Assembly (NCBI GenBank): GCA_029980465.1
Contig: JARYIJ010000001.1
Span: 124,001 to 188,000, forward strand
Direction of reading: 5' to 3'
Length of the DNA stretch: 64,000 nt
Source: Pseudolabrys sp.
GTDB taxonomy: Bacteria; Pseudomonadota; Alphaproteobacteria; Rhizobiales; Xanthobacteraceae
Shown here: positions 37,208-45,218 of the stretch, piece by piece
Layout: every line of letters starts with the position of its first letter
Numbering within the stretch: position 1 is the stretch's first letter
Program-made: the position numbers and the translations under genes
The notes under the pieces: model-generated
What the model was told of the DNA's origin: nothing
The model's input: the letters and a program-made list of their open reading frames with translations, nothing else
The model's database searches: none

Positions 37208-37690
37208 ATGCAAGCGACAGAACAGCGCCACAAGCGCGGCGGGCTTTATTTCGAGGACTTCGAGGTCGGCAAGACCTACCAGCACCGCTACACGCGGACC
37301 GTCACGCAGATGGACAACATGCTGTTTTCCAACATGACGCTCAATCCGCAACCGCTGCATATCGACCGCGAGTTCTGCGAGAAGGAGACCGAGTGGGGCC
37401 AGCCGCTGATGAACTCGCTGTTCACGCTCGGCCTGATGATCGGCATCCAGGTGTCCGACATGACGGTCGGCACCACCATCGCCAATCTCGGCATGACCGA
37501 CGTGAAATTTCCCAATCCGCTGTTCGAGGGCGACACCATTCATTGCGAAACCACCGTGGTCAGCAAGCGCGAATCGAAGTCGCGGCCGAACGCCGGCATC
37601 GTCGAATTCCACCACAAGGCGTTCAAGCAGGACGGCAAGCTGGTCGCCGAATGCCACCGCCAGGGCTTCATGGTGAAACGGCCGAAATAA
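37208..37690 (+). CDS. MaoC-family (R)-hydratase / dehydratase
   Basis: 160 residues with a hot-dog fold. YFEDFEVGKTYQHRYTRTVT leads to the hydratase-2 motif around D36 (QMDNMLFSNMTLNPQPLHID), with the likely catalytic Asp36 and His51. Such proteins hydrate enoyl- or mesaconyl-CoA esters. The next gene is a CitE/Mcl-like CoA-ester lyase, which together suggest cleavage of a beta-hydroxyacyl-CoA, as in ethylmalonyl-CoA- or itaconate-type pathways. The exact substrate cannot be read from the sequence. Confidence 0.85.
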   Translation: MQATEQRHKRGGLYFEDFEVGKTYQHRYTRTVTQMDNMLFSNMTLNPQPLHIDREFCEKETEWGQPLMNSLFTLGLMIGIQVSDMTVGTTIANLGMTDVKFPNPLFEGDTIHCETTVVSKRESKSRPNAGIVEFHHKAFKQDGKLVAECHRQGFMVKRPK

Positions 37691-37696
37691 ATAGCG

Positions 37697-37793
37697 GCCT
37701 CATGGTTCGAGACGCCGCGCATGCGCGGCTCCTCACCATGAGGAGGTAACCCTCATCCTGAGGAGCGGCCGCAGGCCGCGTCTCGAAGGATGA
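37697..37793. repeat. Inverted pair of intergenic palindromic repeats (CCTCATCCTGAGG type)
   Basis: Two related units in opposite orientation, 37698-37743 and 37751-37793, share CCTCAT, GCGGC and the GTCTCGAA/TTCGAGAC segments. This matches a dispersed repeat very common in Bradyrhizobium and Rhodopseudomonas intergenic DNA. It separates the MaoC and CoA-lyase genes and could fold into a strong mRNA hairpin. Confidence 0.8.
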
Positions 37794-37816
37794 GTCCCGC
37801 CGGGAGTCCTTTCAAG

Positions 37817-38686
37817 ATGCGTTCTCTTCTGTTTGTCCCCGCCGACAGCGGCAAGAAGTTCGACAAGGCGATGGGCTGCGGCACCGACGCCGTCATCATC
37901 GACCTCGAGGATTCGATTGCGCCGGAGCGCAAGGCCGACGCGCGCAAGAGCGCGTACGAGTTCCTGAAGGCCGCCGGACCGTCCGTGAAGCGGCCTCGCC
38001 TGCTGGTCCGCGTCAACGGGCTCGATACCGGTCTGCTGGACGACGACCTCGATGCCATCGTGCCGGGCAAGCCGGACGGCATTCTGTTTCCGAAGGCCGA
38101 AGGCGGCGCGACCGTCACCCATGTCGATGCCAAGCTGACGGCGCGCGAGGCGATCGCCGGCATCGCGCAAGGCTCGGTCAGGATTCTCGCGCAGTCCGTC
38201 GAGTCGGCCGCCGGATTTTTTACGGCCGGCACCTACTGCGACAGCAGCCCGCGGCTGATGGGCATGACGTGGGGGCCGGAAGACCTGTCGTCGGAGATCG
38301 GCGCGCTGGCGAACCGCGACGGCGACGGCCGCCTGACCGAGCCGTACCGGCTGGCGCGGTCCGTCTGCCTGCTCGGCGCCGCCGCGGCGAAAGTGCCGGC
38401 CATCGAAACGGTGTTCGTCGATTTCCGCAACGAGGACGGCTTCCGCCGCGACACCGAAGACTGCAAGCGCGACGGCTTCATCGGCCGCCTCGCGATTCAC
38501 CCGTCGCAGGTGCCGATCATCAACGCGGTGTTCACGCCGAGCGCCAAGGAAATCGAGCACGCGCGCAAGGTCGTGGCGGCGTTCGACGCCCAGCCGGGCG
38601 CCGGCGCTGTCGGCATCGACGGCAAGATGTTCGACAGGCCACACCTCGTTCGTGCCAAAGCGCTGCTGGCGGGCGTGACAGCCTAG
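37817..38686 (+). CDS. CoA ester lyase (CitE / HpcH-HpaI family)
   Basis: 289 residues from ATG 37817 (MRSLLFVPADSGKKFDKA). TIM-barrel lyase motifs are AVIIDLEDSIAPERK (metal and CoA site), RLLVRVNGLDTG, ILAQSVESAAG, MTWGPEDLSSEIGA (metal Glu-Asp) and FIGRLAIHPSQVPIIN. The family includes malyl-, citramalyl- and beta-methylmalyl-CoA lyases. A pathway with the upstream MaoC protein is likely. A start 9 codons further upstream would begin inside the palindromic repeat and is rejected. Confidence 0.9.
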   Translation: MRSLLFVPADSGKKFDKAMGCGTDAVIIDLEDSIAPERKADARKSAYEFLKAAGPSVKRPRLLVRVNGLDTGLLDDDLDAIVPGKPDGILFPKAEGGATVTHVDAKLTAREAIAGIAQGSVRILAQSVESAAGFFTAGTYCDSSPRLMGMTWGPEDLSSEIGALANRDGDGRLTEPYRLARSVCLLGAAAAKVPAIETVFVDFRNEDGFRRDTEDCKRDGFIGRLAIHPSQVPIINAVFTPSAKEIEHARKVVAAFDAQPGAGAVGIDGKMFDRPHLVRAKALLAGVTA

Positions 38687-38727
38687 CATTTGTCATGGCC
38701 AGGCAACCGGGTCCGACAGGCTCCGGC

Positions 38728-39156
38728 TTATTCTTTTCGATAAACCGCGTCCGGATCGAACGTCTTGCCGGCGTCGCGGAATTCGAGCGCAATGGCGCCG
38801 GTCTGGCCAAGCGGGATCGCGCGATAGAAACAGGAGCGCCGCCCGGTGTGACAGGCGCCAGCGCCTTCCTGCGCCACCTTGAGCCAGACCGAATCCTGAT
38901 CGCAGTCGACGCGCAACTCGACGACGCGCTGAACGTGACCCGAGATCTCGCCCTTCTTCCAGAGCTGCCGGCGCGACCGGCTGAAGTACCAGGCCTCGCC
39001 GCTGGCGACGGTCTTGCGCAGCGCCTCGTCGTTCATGTGCGCGACCATCAGCAGCTCGCCCGACGCCGCGTCGGTGACGACCGCCGTCACCAGGCCGTCA
39101 CGGCCGAATTTCGGGATGAAGGTCGTGCCTTCCTCGATGTCTTTTGTAGCCGTCAT
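38728..39156 (-). CDS. hisI: Phosphoribosyl-AMP cyclohydrolase
   Basis: 142 residues from ATG 39156 ([18 protein letters not shown]). It has the HisI fold and metal sites: [22 protein letters not shown] and [13 protein letters not shown] with three conserved Cys. It catalyses the third step of histidine synthesis. It is monofunctional (no HisE domain), as usual in alphaproteobacteria. It follows folE on the same strand, a common pairing in this order. Confidence 0.95.
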   Translation of the reverse strand: MTATKDIEEGTTFIPKFGRDGLVTAVVTDAASGELLMVAHMNDEALRKTVASGEAWYFSRSRRQLWKKGEISGHVQRVVELRVDCDQDSVWLKVAQEGAGACHTGRRSCFYRAIPLGQTGAIALEFRDAGKTFDPDAVYRKE

Positions 39157-39271
39157 CCTGATCACCGAAATGACATCGCACGCGCGAATAAACTTGGCGC
39201 CATGCCGGGCATCTGTTGTGACGCGCAACGCGAGGCAGCCGACCGCAAGGCTCCCGGTATCGAGCATCATC

Positions 39272-39303
39272 ATGGATTGCCGGGTCAAGCCCGGCAATGA
39301 CTC
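39272..39303. repeat. Palindromic repeat ATTGCCGGG/CCCGGCAAT
   Basis: Perfect 9-bp arms (39276-39284 and 39290-39298) around TCAAG. The same sequence is a building block of the two ~181-bp repeats at 60737 and 63482. Here it occurs alone between folE and hisI. Confidence 0.7.
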
Positions 39304-39340
39304 AGAGTGAAGATTGACGCGAGCGGATAATGCCGGACGG

Positions 39341-40009
39341 CTATCTCGCCGCGCCGCGCACCATCGTCATGAAGCGCACCTGCTCCTGGACGTCGTCCTT
39401 GAACAGGCCGGTGAATTGCGAGGTCACGGTCTGCGCCCCCGGCTTGGTGACGCCGCGCAGCGACATGCACATGTGCTCCGCCTCGATCAGCACGGCGACG
39501 CCGCGCGGACGCAGCACCTCCTCGATCGCCGTCGTGACCTGCGCGGTCAGGTGCTCCTGCGTCTGCAGCCGCCGCGCATAGACATCGACGAGCCGCGCCA
39601 GCTTGGAGATGCCGACGACGCGATCGGTCGGCATGTAGGCGACATGCGCCTTGCCGAAGAACGGCATCATGTGATGCTCGCAGTGCGAGTTGAAGCCGAT
39701 GTCCTTGACCAGCACGAAATCGTCGTAGCCGCCGGTCTCGGCGAAGGTCCGGTCGAGCACCTCGGCCGGGCACTCCTCGTAGCCCTGATAGATTTCCGCG
39801 TAGGCGTCGACCACGCGCTTCGGCGTGTCGATCAGTCCGTCCCGGGTGGGGTCGTCGCCGGCATAGGCGAGCAGCGTGCGCACCGCGGCTTCGGCCTCGT
39901 CGCGGGACGGCCGGGGCGCGGTCCGCGCCGGGGCGGCGCGCACATGATCCGACAGGCCCTGCTTCGGCCATGCCGTCACGACGGCAGGCTTGTTGCTCTT
40001 GGCGTCCAT
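39341..40009 (-). CDS. folE: GTP cyclohydrolase I
   Basis: 222 residues. The zinc site and active site are intact: [39 protein letters not shown] and [17 protein letters not shown]. It makes dihydroneopterin triphosphate for folate synthesis. An Ala/Pro-rich N-terminal extension of about 35 residues precedes the domain. It lies upstream of hisI and divergent from the IscU-like gene. Confidence 0.96.
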   Translation of the reverse strand: MDAKSNKPAVVTAWPKQGLSDHVRAAPARTAPRPSRDEAEAAVRTLLAYAGDDPTRDGLIDTPKRVVDAYAEIYQGYEECPAEVLDRTFAETGGYDDFVLVKDIGFNSHCEHHMMPFFGKAHVAYMPTDRVVGISKLARLVDVYARRLQTQEHLTAQVTTAIEEVLRPRGVAVLIEAEHMCMSLRGVTKPGAQTVTSQFTGLFKDDVQEQVRFMTMVRGAAR

Positions 40010-40233
40010 TGCGTCTCTCCGTTCGACCGGCCCTCGCCAACGGCGTGACCGGGAGTGTCACCGGAAGGCCGCGCCATGCCCCGGTACGGCTCGAGCCGCA
40101 AACCCGGATCACAGGACGCCGCATTCCCGAAATGTAAACACCGGCGGCGCGGGGGCTTTTCCCTGCCGCCGGTGAGCACCTATATAAGCAATTGCCGTGT
40201 TCAGGCAACGCACGGCGGCAGTACGGATCGTTC

Positions 40234-40686
40234 ATGCTCAATGACGTCTATAACAGCCGGATTCTCGACCTGGCGGGCAATATTCCGCGGTTGGGCCGGC
40301 TTCCGGACCCCGACGCCAGCGCCACCGCCCACTCTAAATTGTGCGGTTCCACGGTCACCATCGACCTCAAGATGGACGGCCCTGTCGTCAAGGATTTCGC
40401 CCACGACGTGAAGGCCTGCGCGCTGGGCCAGGCCTCGTCGTCGCTGATGGCGCGCCATATCGTCGGCGCCAAGGCCGACGAGTTGCGCGACTTGCGCGAG
40501 ACGGTCCGCAAGATGCTCAAGGAAAACGGCCCGCCCCCGGGCGGCAAATGGGCCGACTTTGCCGTGCTCGAGCCCGTGCGCGACTACAAGGCGCGCCACG
40601 CCTCGACCCTCCTGACGTTCGACGCGGTGGTGTCGGCGCTCGACCAGATCGCCGCGAAGACCAAGGAAGCCCAGCCCGTCAAATAG
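40234..40686 (+). CDS. IscU/NifU-like Fe-S scaffold homologue lacking the third cysteine
   Basis: 150 residues from ATG 40234 (MLNDVYNSRILDLAGNIP). Two ligand-type cysteines are present, C37 (SKLCGSTV) and C62 (VKACALGQASSS), but the third position of the family, usually R-x-x-C, reads ARHAST (Ala123). This variant may belong to a Rhizobiales subgroup that serves as an assembly or repair factor rather than a classical scaffold. It is divergent from folE and converges 2 bp from the next gene. Confidence 0.85.
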   Translation: MLNDVYNSRILDLAGNIPRLGRLPDPDASATAHSKLCGSTVTIDLKMDGPVVKDFAHDVKACALGQASSSLMARHIVGAKADELRDLRETVRKMLKENGPPPGGKWADFAVLEPVRDYKARHASTLLTFDAVVSALDQIAAKTKEAQPVK

Positions 40687-40688
40687 CT

Positions 40689-41984
40689 TTAGCGAACCGA
40701 ACCCGACGCCTGGGCCGGCAGTTCGGCGCGGGCGCCGAGCGCCTTCTGGCAGCGCGACGCCAGAATCGGCGCGCCGGACCGCGCGCCGGCATTGCCGACG
40801 CGGATGCTGGTTTGCAGGCCGGGGGCATCGGTGTCGACGATCATCGAATGATTGCCGGGCGCCGTGAACGCCTTGAAGAGCGAGGCCGGAACCGAGCCGG
40901 CCGCGACCGTCGCCAGCAGGCCCGATTGCTGCACCTCGGACGACACCACCTTGAGCGGCGCCGACTGGCCGCCGATTCGCACGGCGACGCCGGTCAGCGG
41001 CGCAATACCGGGCCCGCTCTGGCGGTCCTCGGTATAGGTGACGAGATAGTCGTCGTCGCCGCCGCAGGCGACCATGAGGTCGAAGCCGCCGATCTCGTCG
41101 CCTTCGACCGTGAGCGGATGACGGCGCGCCAGCATGCTGACGCCGGCGCGATCGACCATCGACCAGCCGAGCTCGCCGAACCCGTCGGCCGGAATGCCGA
41201 CGGTCTGCGCCGGCGTGAAGTCGATCCTGGCGATCAGCGGCGCGTTGGCGGGCACGGTCGGCTTCTCGCCGGTCTCGAAGCCCATGTTGCGCAACTCGGC
41301 GGGCGTGAGTGCATGCATCGGCTCCCACGGCGGAATGCGCAGCGCCAGTTCCAGAAGGTCGGCGGGGCCGCCCATGTCGGCAGTGTATTTCGCCAGCCGG
41401 CCGATGTCGCGCTGAACGAGGACGAGGTCCTCCGCCGAATAGGTCGCCGCCGTCGGATCCTCGCGGCGGTCGCCGAGCCAGATCTGATGCACCATGACGC
41501 GCGCCTCCGGCGCGACCGAGCGCTTCACGCCCGCGAGCATCAGGAAGGCGCACATCGACTCGCAGTCGGCGCGCGACAGAACCTTGGCCTCGGGCAGCAC
41601 GCTCTTGCTGCCGCTCCCGTCCGGCAATTCATCGACGACGCGGCCGACCGTCGTCGCCAGCTTGAGCGCGCGGATTTCGCGTCCGAACGCGATGGCGCCG
41701 AGCACCGAACCGCCATCCGAATCGAGCACGATCGTGGCACCCTGAAGGTGCTTGCCGCTGGCGAAGGTCCGGAAGTCGGCCGGCGTTTCCGCGGTGATGG
41801 CGCCGGACGCGGAAATCAGCAGCCGGCATTGCGTGCCGCATCCGGCCGAGGCGGTCTCGTGCCGCAACGCGAAGCGCATGGGCAGGGCGCGATCGTTGGC
41901 AAGTGACGGCGCAACGGAACCTGTCAGTCCGAGCGCAAGTACTCCGAGCACAAGTGCAAAGACGTCGCTGAAGCGGCGAACCAT
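40689..41984 (-). CDS. Periplasmic ClpP/crotonase-fold protein (COG3904-like)
   Basis: 431 residues from ATG 41984 (MVRRFSDVFALVLGVLALGL), with a signal peptide ending SLAND. The core LDSDGGSVLGAIAFGREIRA, then CESMCAFLMLAGVKRSVAPE and MVHQIWLGD, follows the ClpP-like fold; in active Clp proteases the position after C-x-x is Ser, here SMC. The C-terminal ~200 residues are unassigned. Proteolytic activity is uncertain. It stands alone, convergent with the IscU-like gene. Confidence 0.75.
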   Translation of the reverse strand: MVRRFSDVFALVLGVLALGLTGSVAPSLANDRALPMRFALRHETASAGCGTQCRLLISASGAITAETPADFRTFASGKHLQGATIVLDSDGGSVLGAIAFGREIRALKLATTVGRVVDELPDGSGSKSVLPEAKVLSRADCESMCAFLMLAGVKRSVAPEARVMVHQIWLGDRREDPTAATYSAEDLVLVQRDIGRLAKYTADMGGPADLLELALRIPPWEPMHALTPAELRNMGFETGEKPTVPANAPLIARIDFTPAQTVGIPADGFGELGWSMVDRAGVSMLARRHPLTVEGDEIGGFDLMVACGGDDDYLVTYTEDRQSGPGIAPLTGVAVRIGGQSAPLKVVSSEVQQSGLLATVAAGSVPASLFKAFTAPGNHSMIVDTDAPGLQTSIRVGNAGARSGAPILASRCQKALGARAELPAQASGSVR

Positions 41985-42141
41985 AAGTCCCCCTTCTCGC
42001 TCGCCCAAGTCCTTGTGTTTCGCGTGGATTGCCCCACGTCTCGTTGGCTTGAGCGCTGTCACCCTACCGCCGCCGTTTTTAGAGAGCCGCCGGAGTCCGG
42101 TCTAGTGTAAAAAAGTCGCGTATCGTTCATTCTCACCGGCG

Positions 42142-42498
42142 ATGGCAATGCAACAACAGTGTCACGGAACTTTGCATCGAGTTCCATTCCCGAACCTCCG
42201 CGCGTGGCCGCGGCGGATCGCGCACGGACTGATCGCGGTCTATCGCTACGGTATCTCGCCGCTGATCGGCCCGCGCTGCCGTCACCTGCCAACGTGTTCG
42301 GAGTATGGCGACGAAGCCATTCGGCGTTTCGGATTATGGGCGGGCGGCTGGATGACGCTGGCGCGCATCCTGCGCTGTCATCCGTTCGGCACGTCCGGAC
42401 TCGATTTCGTGCCGCAGACTCTTCCGCACAATGTGCGCTGGTGGACGCCGTGGCGCTACGGCCGCTGGCGCGGCACCAACACCGAGCCGCACGCCTGA
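42142..42498 (+). CDS. yidD: Membrane protein insertion efficiency factor YidD
   Basis: 118 residues. The YidD core has IAVYRYGISPLIGPRCRHLP, TCSEYGDEAIRRFG and RILRCHPFG, with the three conserved cysteines. It assists YidC/Sec-dependent insertion. The N-terminus (MAMQQQCHGTLHRVPFPNLR) is longer than in short homologues. It is usually near yidC/rnpA, but in Rhizobiales is often found here near folE and thrS. Confidence 0.93.
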   Translation: MAMQQQCHGTLHRVPFPNLRAWPRRIAHGLIAVYRYGISPLIGPRCRHLPTCSEYGDEAIRRFGLWAGGWMTLARILRCHPFGTSGLDFVPQTLPHNVRWWTPWRYGRWRGTNTEPHA

Positions 42499-42550
42499 AA
42501 TGCGGCGGCAAACGGGTGGACTCTCTCCGGGCAATGACGGCAGTGGCGGC

Positions 42551-43483
42551 ATGACGGAGCCACCTCACACGACGATGGACGGCCGCAGTTGGCAGCTTCT
42601 CCTGCTGCTCTCGGTGCTGTGGGGCGGCTCGTTCTTTTTCACGGGCGCCGCGATGCGCGAATTGCCGCCGGTCACCGTCGCGCTGGCGCGCGTCACGCTC
42701 GGCGCGGCGTTCCTGCTGCCGGTCTTCAAGATGCTGGGCGGGACATGGCCGAAAACGGCCGCGGGCTGGATGCCCTTTCTCGGCATGGGACTGCTCAACA
42801 ACGTCATCCCGATCTCGCTTCAGGCCGCGGCACAACTCTACGTCTCGAGCGGCATGACATCCGTGCTCAACGCGACGACGCCGGTGTTCGGCGTCATCGT
42901 GCTGGCCGCGTTCGGCGAGGAGAAACTGATCGCGCGGCGCGCCGCCGGCGTCGTCATCGGCCTTCTCGGCGTCGCCATCCTGCGCGGCGACGCGTTCGGG
43001 AGCGACACGGCACAGACGACCGGCATCCTGCTCGGACTCGGCGGTGCCCTGAGCTACGGCTTCGCCGGGCTGTGGGGCCGCCGCAAGCTGGCGCATGTTC
43101 CGCCGATCACGTCGGCGGCGTGCCAGCTCGTGTGTTCGACCGCCGTCATGGCCGTGCTCGCCTCGGTCGTCGAGCAGCCGTGGCGGTTGCCCGTGCCCAG
43201 CGCAGACGCGGTGCTGGCGCTGCTCGGGCTCGGCGCCTTCTCGACCTCGCTCGGCTACATCGTGTTCTTCACGATCCTGCGTCGGTCCGGCGCGACCAAT
43301 ACGCTGCTCGTCACCTTGCTGATCCCGGTCACCGCGATCCTGCTCGGCCACTTCGTCCTCGGCGAGCCGCTAACGGCGCGCGAAATCGGCGGCGCGCTGG
43401 TGATCGGCAGCGCGCTTCTGGTGATCGACGGCCGCCTGCCCGGCTGGCTGCGCAAGAAGGCCCGCGCCGGAGCGGCGACCTGA
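42551..43483 (+). CDS. EamA-family (DMT) transporter
   Basis: 310 residues from ATG 42551 (MTEPPHTTMDGRSWQLL). Ten predicted membrane helices in two EamA repeats: LLLLSVLWGGSFFFTGAA and LARVTLGAAFLLPVF in the first, GILLGLGGALSYGFAGLWG and LLGLGAFSTSLGYIVFF in the second. It is a drug/metabolite-type exporter, substrate unknown. A longer frame extends back into yidD and is not credible. It lies 52 bp downstream of yidD. Confidence 0.88.
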   Translation: MTEPPHTTMDGRSWQLLLLLSVLWGGSFFFTGAAMRELPPVTVALARVTLGAAFLLPVFKMLGGTWPKTAAGWMPFLGMGLLNNVIPISLQAAAQLYVSSGMTSVLNATTPVFGVIVLAAFGEEKLIARRAAGVVIGLLGVAILRGDAFGSDTAQTTGILLGLGGALSYGFAGLWGRRKLAHVPPITSAACQLVCSTAVMAVLASVVEQPWRLPVPSADAVLALLGLGAFSTSLGYIVFFTILRRSGATNTLLVTLLIPVTAILLGHFVLGEPLTAREIGGALVIGSALLVIDGRLPGWLRKKARAGAAT

Positions 43484-43487
43484 CCTT

Positions 43488-43850
43488 CTATGTCCCGGAG
43501 CGCGCAAGACGTTGCCGCCGCGCGGTACGCCGCGCAAGAGAGGCCGCGTCGCGCAACAGTCCGTTGATCTCCTCGACGCGGCGGTAGCGCTCGACCGCGG
43601 CGGCGCCGGCCGCGACGACCTGCGCCTCGCTGCCGCCGCTGCCGAACGCGTGGCAGATCGCCGCGAACCAGGCGCGATCCTCGCCGGCGAGCGCCGCGCA
43701 GCAGGGCAAGTCGTTCGCCGCATCGCCGATGCAGGCGCGGACACGGCGGCAGCGGCGGCTGGGACAGGCGATCCAGAATTTCGCGGCGGTGCTGGCGCGC
43801 CGTTCGCCGTCGCGGCCTGCATGCGTTTCAGTCGGCTTTGTGTCGGGCAT
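43488..43850 (-). CDS. Small cysteine-containing protein of unknown function
   Basis: 120 residues from ATG 43850 (MPDTKPTETHAGRDGERR), supported by an AAGGAGAAGCC Shine-Dalgarno. The segment AKFWIACPSRRCRRVRACIG, followed by a CC pair in NDLPCCAALAG, gives a compact cysteine cluster that could bind zinc or Fe-S. The C-terminal half (AAAVERYRRVEEINGLLRDA) is helical and basic. It lies behind a long, structured leader. It may bind nucleic acid, but I do not recognise the family. Confidence 0.65.
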   Translation of the reverse strand: MPDTKPTETHAGRDGERRASTAAKFWIACPSRRCRRVRACIGDAANDLPCCAALAGEDRAWFAAICHAFGSGGSEAQVVAAGAAAVERYRRVEEINGLLRDAASLARRTARRQRLARSGT

Positions 43851-43904
43851 GGCTTCTCCTTGCCGCGGCGCGTTGCGCCCGGGCATTGATCGAGGTGGCC
43901 GCTC

Positions 43905-44110
43905 CCGCTGACATGAGGGGAGCGGGGCGCCGAGAGGCGCCTTTGCTTGTTTCGCCTTCCATCCGCCTCTGCCCTCGCGGGCCGGCGGACAGGGCGTGGC
44001 GGCTGTGCGCCAGCCGCCTCGCCTCTCGGCGCACCGCTGCGGCGATTTCAGTCCCCGGGCCGCGCTTCCTGGGACGCGGGTTGAGCCCTGTCCCAGTCCA
44101 GCAGGTCCCT
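43905..44110 (-). ncRNA. Candidate structured leader RNA upstream of the small Cys protein
   Basis: About 200 nt that can fold into nested helices: an 8-bp hairpin GGCGGCTG/CAGCCGCC (43998-44005, 44011-44018) lies inside a perfect long-range 13-bp helix (43927-43939 pairs with 44020-44032), and a 7-bp helix CTGGGAC/GTCCCAG (44068-44074, 44089-44095) follows. It begins about 55 nt upstream of the small gene's ATG and has no convincing reading frame. It lacks the cobalamin, glycine, SAM and RNase P hallmarks I know. Confidence 0.45.
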
Positions 44111-44249
44111 GCGGAGCGGTCATAGTGCCGCCCGGTCGGGTTCCGGAGCCTCCCGGTGCCGCGGTTACGAGCCGCGACAGCAGGCGCCGCGTCCCGCTCC
44201 GCCTTCGGCTCGTCTCCGGAGACGCCCCTCGACGAGCGAGACTTTCTAT

Positions 44250-44450
44250 GTGTATTTTATCCTAGGACTATTGTCAAGATTGGCAGTGGTGTCTCAATTG
44301 AAATCTTGCCGAACATGCATGGCGGCGGAGCTTGCGAGCATCCTCCGCTTTATCGATCAGGCGAAAGAGGTCGGCGAACGTAAGCACCTTGCAAAAGCGC
44401 AGCGCTATGAGCGTCCGAGGTCCGTCAGCTCAAAGTCCTTGCCTTTGTAG
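44250..44450 (+). pseudogene. Possible gene remnant
   Basis: A 66-residue frame (MYFILGLLSRLAVVSQ...) whose segment SILRFIDQAKEVGERKHLAK looks like real helical protein, although the start and end do not. It overlaps the vapC 3' end. The local composition is AT-richer than average. Could be a decayed gene or chance. Confidence 0.25.
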
Positions 44451-44803
44451 AGTAGCGGGACGCCGCGCGTTTTTGCGAAAGCATAGGCGAAGCAGTCACC
44501 CATATTGAGATCGGCGCGATGACCGCTGCGCCGGCCGTATCGATCGAACGCCGCGACGGCAGCAACCGATACAGCAAGGTCGATGGGCACGATCTCGATA
44601 CCGGCCAGTTCAAGGAATGTGAGGATGTCCGGCAGCTCCTGCCCGGCGCGCCGTCTCGTCTTGCGCGAAATCGAGGCCGCCGCTTCCCAGATCGCAATCG
44701 GCGACGTCATCGCATTGGCGGCGGCGTCGAGGTCATGCGCCAACGTCTTGCTGTCATCCTCGTCCGTTACAATCGAGACGATGACCGAAGCATCAACGAA
44801 CAC
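44405..44803 (-). CDS. vapC: VapC-type PIN-domain ribonuclease toxin
   Basis: 132 residues from GTG 44803, which reads VFVDASVIVSIVTDEDDSK. PIN-domain acidic residues are the Asp in VFVDAS, the Glu in AIWEAAASI and the Asp pair in NMGDCFAYAFAK, matching the four-acid metal site. The start overlaps the antitoxin stop by 11 bp, so translation is coupled. VapC toxins cut tRNA or rRNA. An ATG further up would lie deep inside the antitoxin and is rejected. Confidence 0.88.
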   Translation of the reverse strand: MFVDASVIVSIVTDEDDSKTLAHDLDAAANAMTSPIAIWEAAASISRKTRRRAGQELPDILTFLELAGIEIVPIDLAVSVAAVAAFDRYGRRSGHRADLNMGDCFAYAFAKTRGVPLLYKGKDFELTDLGRS

Positions 44804-45047
44804 GGGGCGGCTTGCTCTCGTAGAGGCTGTCGCGGAACGCCTTGTCGACGGGACGCGGATCCTTGACACGAGCGCGAACGCGCTTGCGGAGCGCGACGGT
44901 GCGCTCCCACAGCGGCACCGCGGTCTGGCGGCGGCGCAATTCGTTCGAAAGCGCGGTGTGGACCGCCTCAGTCAAGCCCATGTTCGCCGTTCGCGCCAGC
45001 TCCCGGGCGAGCAGTTCGGTATTGCGGTTACGGATGTAGAACGGCAT
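44793..45047 (-). CDS. vapB: VapB-type antitoxin
   Basis: 84 residues (MPFYIRNRNTELLARELART). The N-terminal part, YIRNRNTELLARELARTANM then GLTEAVHTALSNELRRR, is the transcription-factor-like, ribbon-helix-helix type antitoxin domain. The C-terminal DPRPVDKAFRDSLYE would occupy the toxin active site. It precedes vapC with an 11-bp overlap and has an AT-rich inverted repeat just upstream. Confidence 0.88.
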   Translation of the reverse strand: MPFYIRNRNTELLARELARTANMGLTEAVHTALSNELRRRQTAVPLWERTVALRKRVRARVKDPRPVDKAFRDSLYESKPPRVR

Positions 45048-45057
45048 GTGTGAACTT

Positions 45058-45086
45058 GTATATCCATCTCTATTTTAAGTATATAC
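45058..45086. promoter_or_regulatory. Candidate vapBC operator
   Basis: Inverted repeat GTATAT (45058-45063) and ATATAC (45081-45086), separated by 17 bp, in an AT-rich island 11 bp upstream of the vapB start. Its position and symmetry suit autorepression by the VapBC complex. Confidence 0.55.
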
Positions 45087-45179
45087 GACACGGACGGCGC
45101 AGGTCAACGGCCGAAGGCAAGAGCCGCACCTGTTGCCTCCGGCCGCCCCGCTGCTATATCCCTGCCCCGTCACGCTTAC

Positions 45180-45195
45180 CTGCATTTGTAGGCAG
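45180..45195 (+). promoter_or_regulatory. Short hairpin in the thrS leader
   Basis: CTGC-ATTTGTAG-GCAG lies 23 bp before the thrS start. The loop contains TTTGTA, the same six bases as the anticodon loop of tRNA-Thr(TGT). In E. coli, ThrRS represses its own mRNA by binding tRNA-like arms, so this may be an operator, but the stem is only 4 bp. Confidence 0.3.
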
Positions 45196-45218
45196 CGAGT
45201 GAGCAACAGGAGACTCCG

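Noticed and set aside
43905..44110. Known riboswitch or RNase P / tmRNA identity for the structured leader
   Set aside because: It lacks the B12 box, the glycine and SAM aptamer cores, and the conserved RNase P and tmRNA segments that I could recall.
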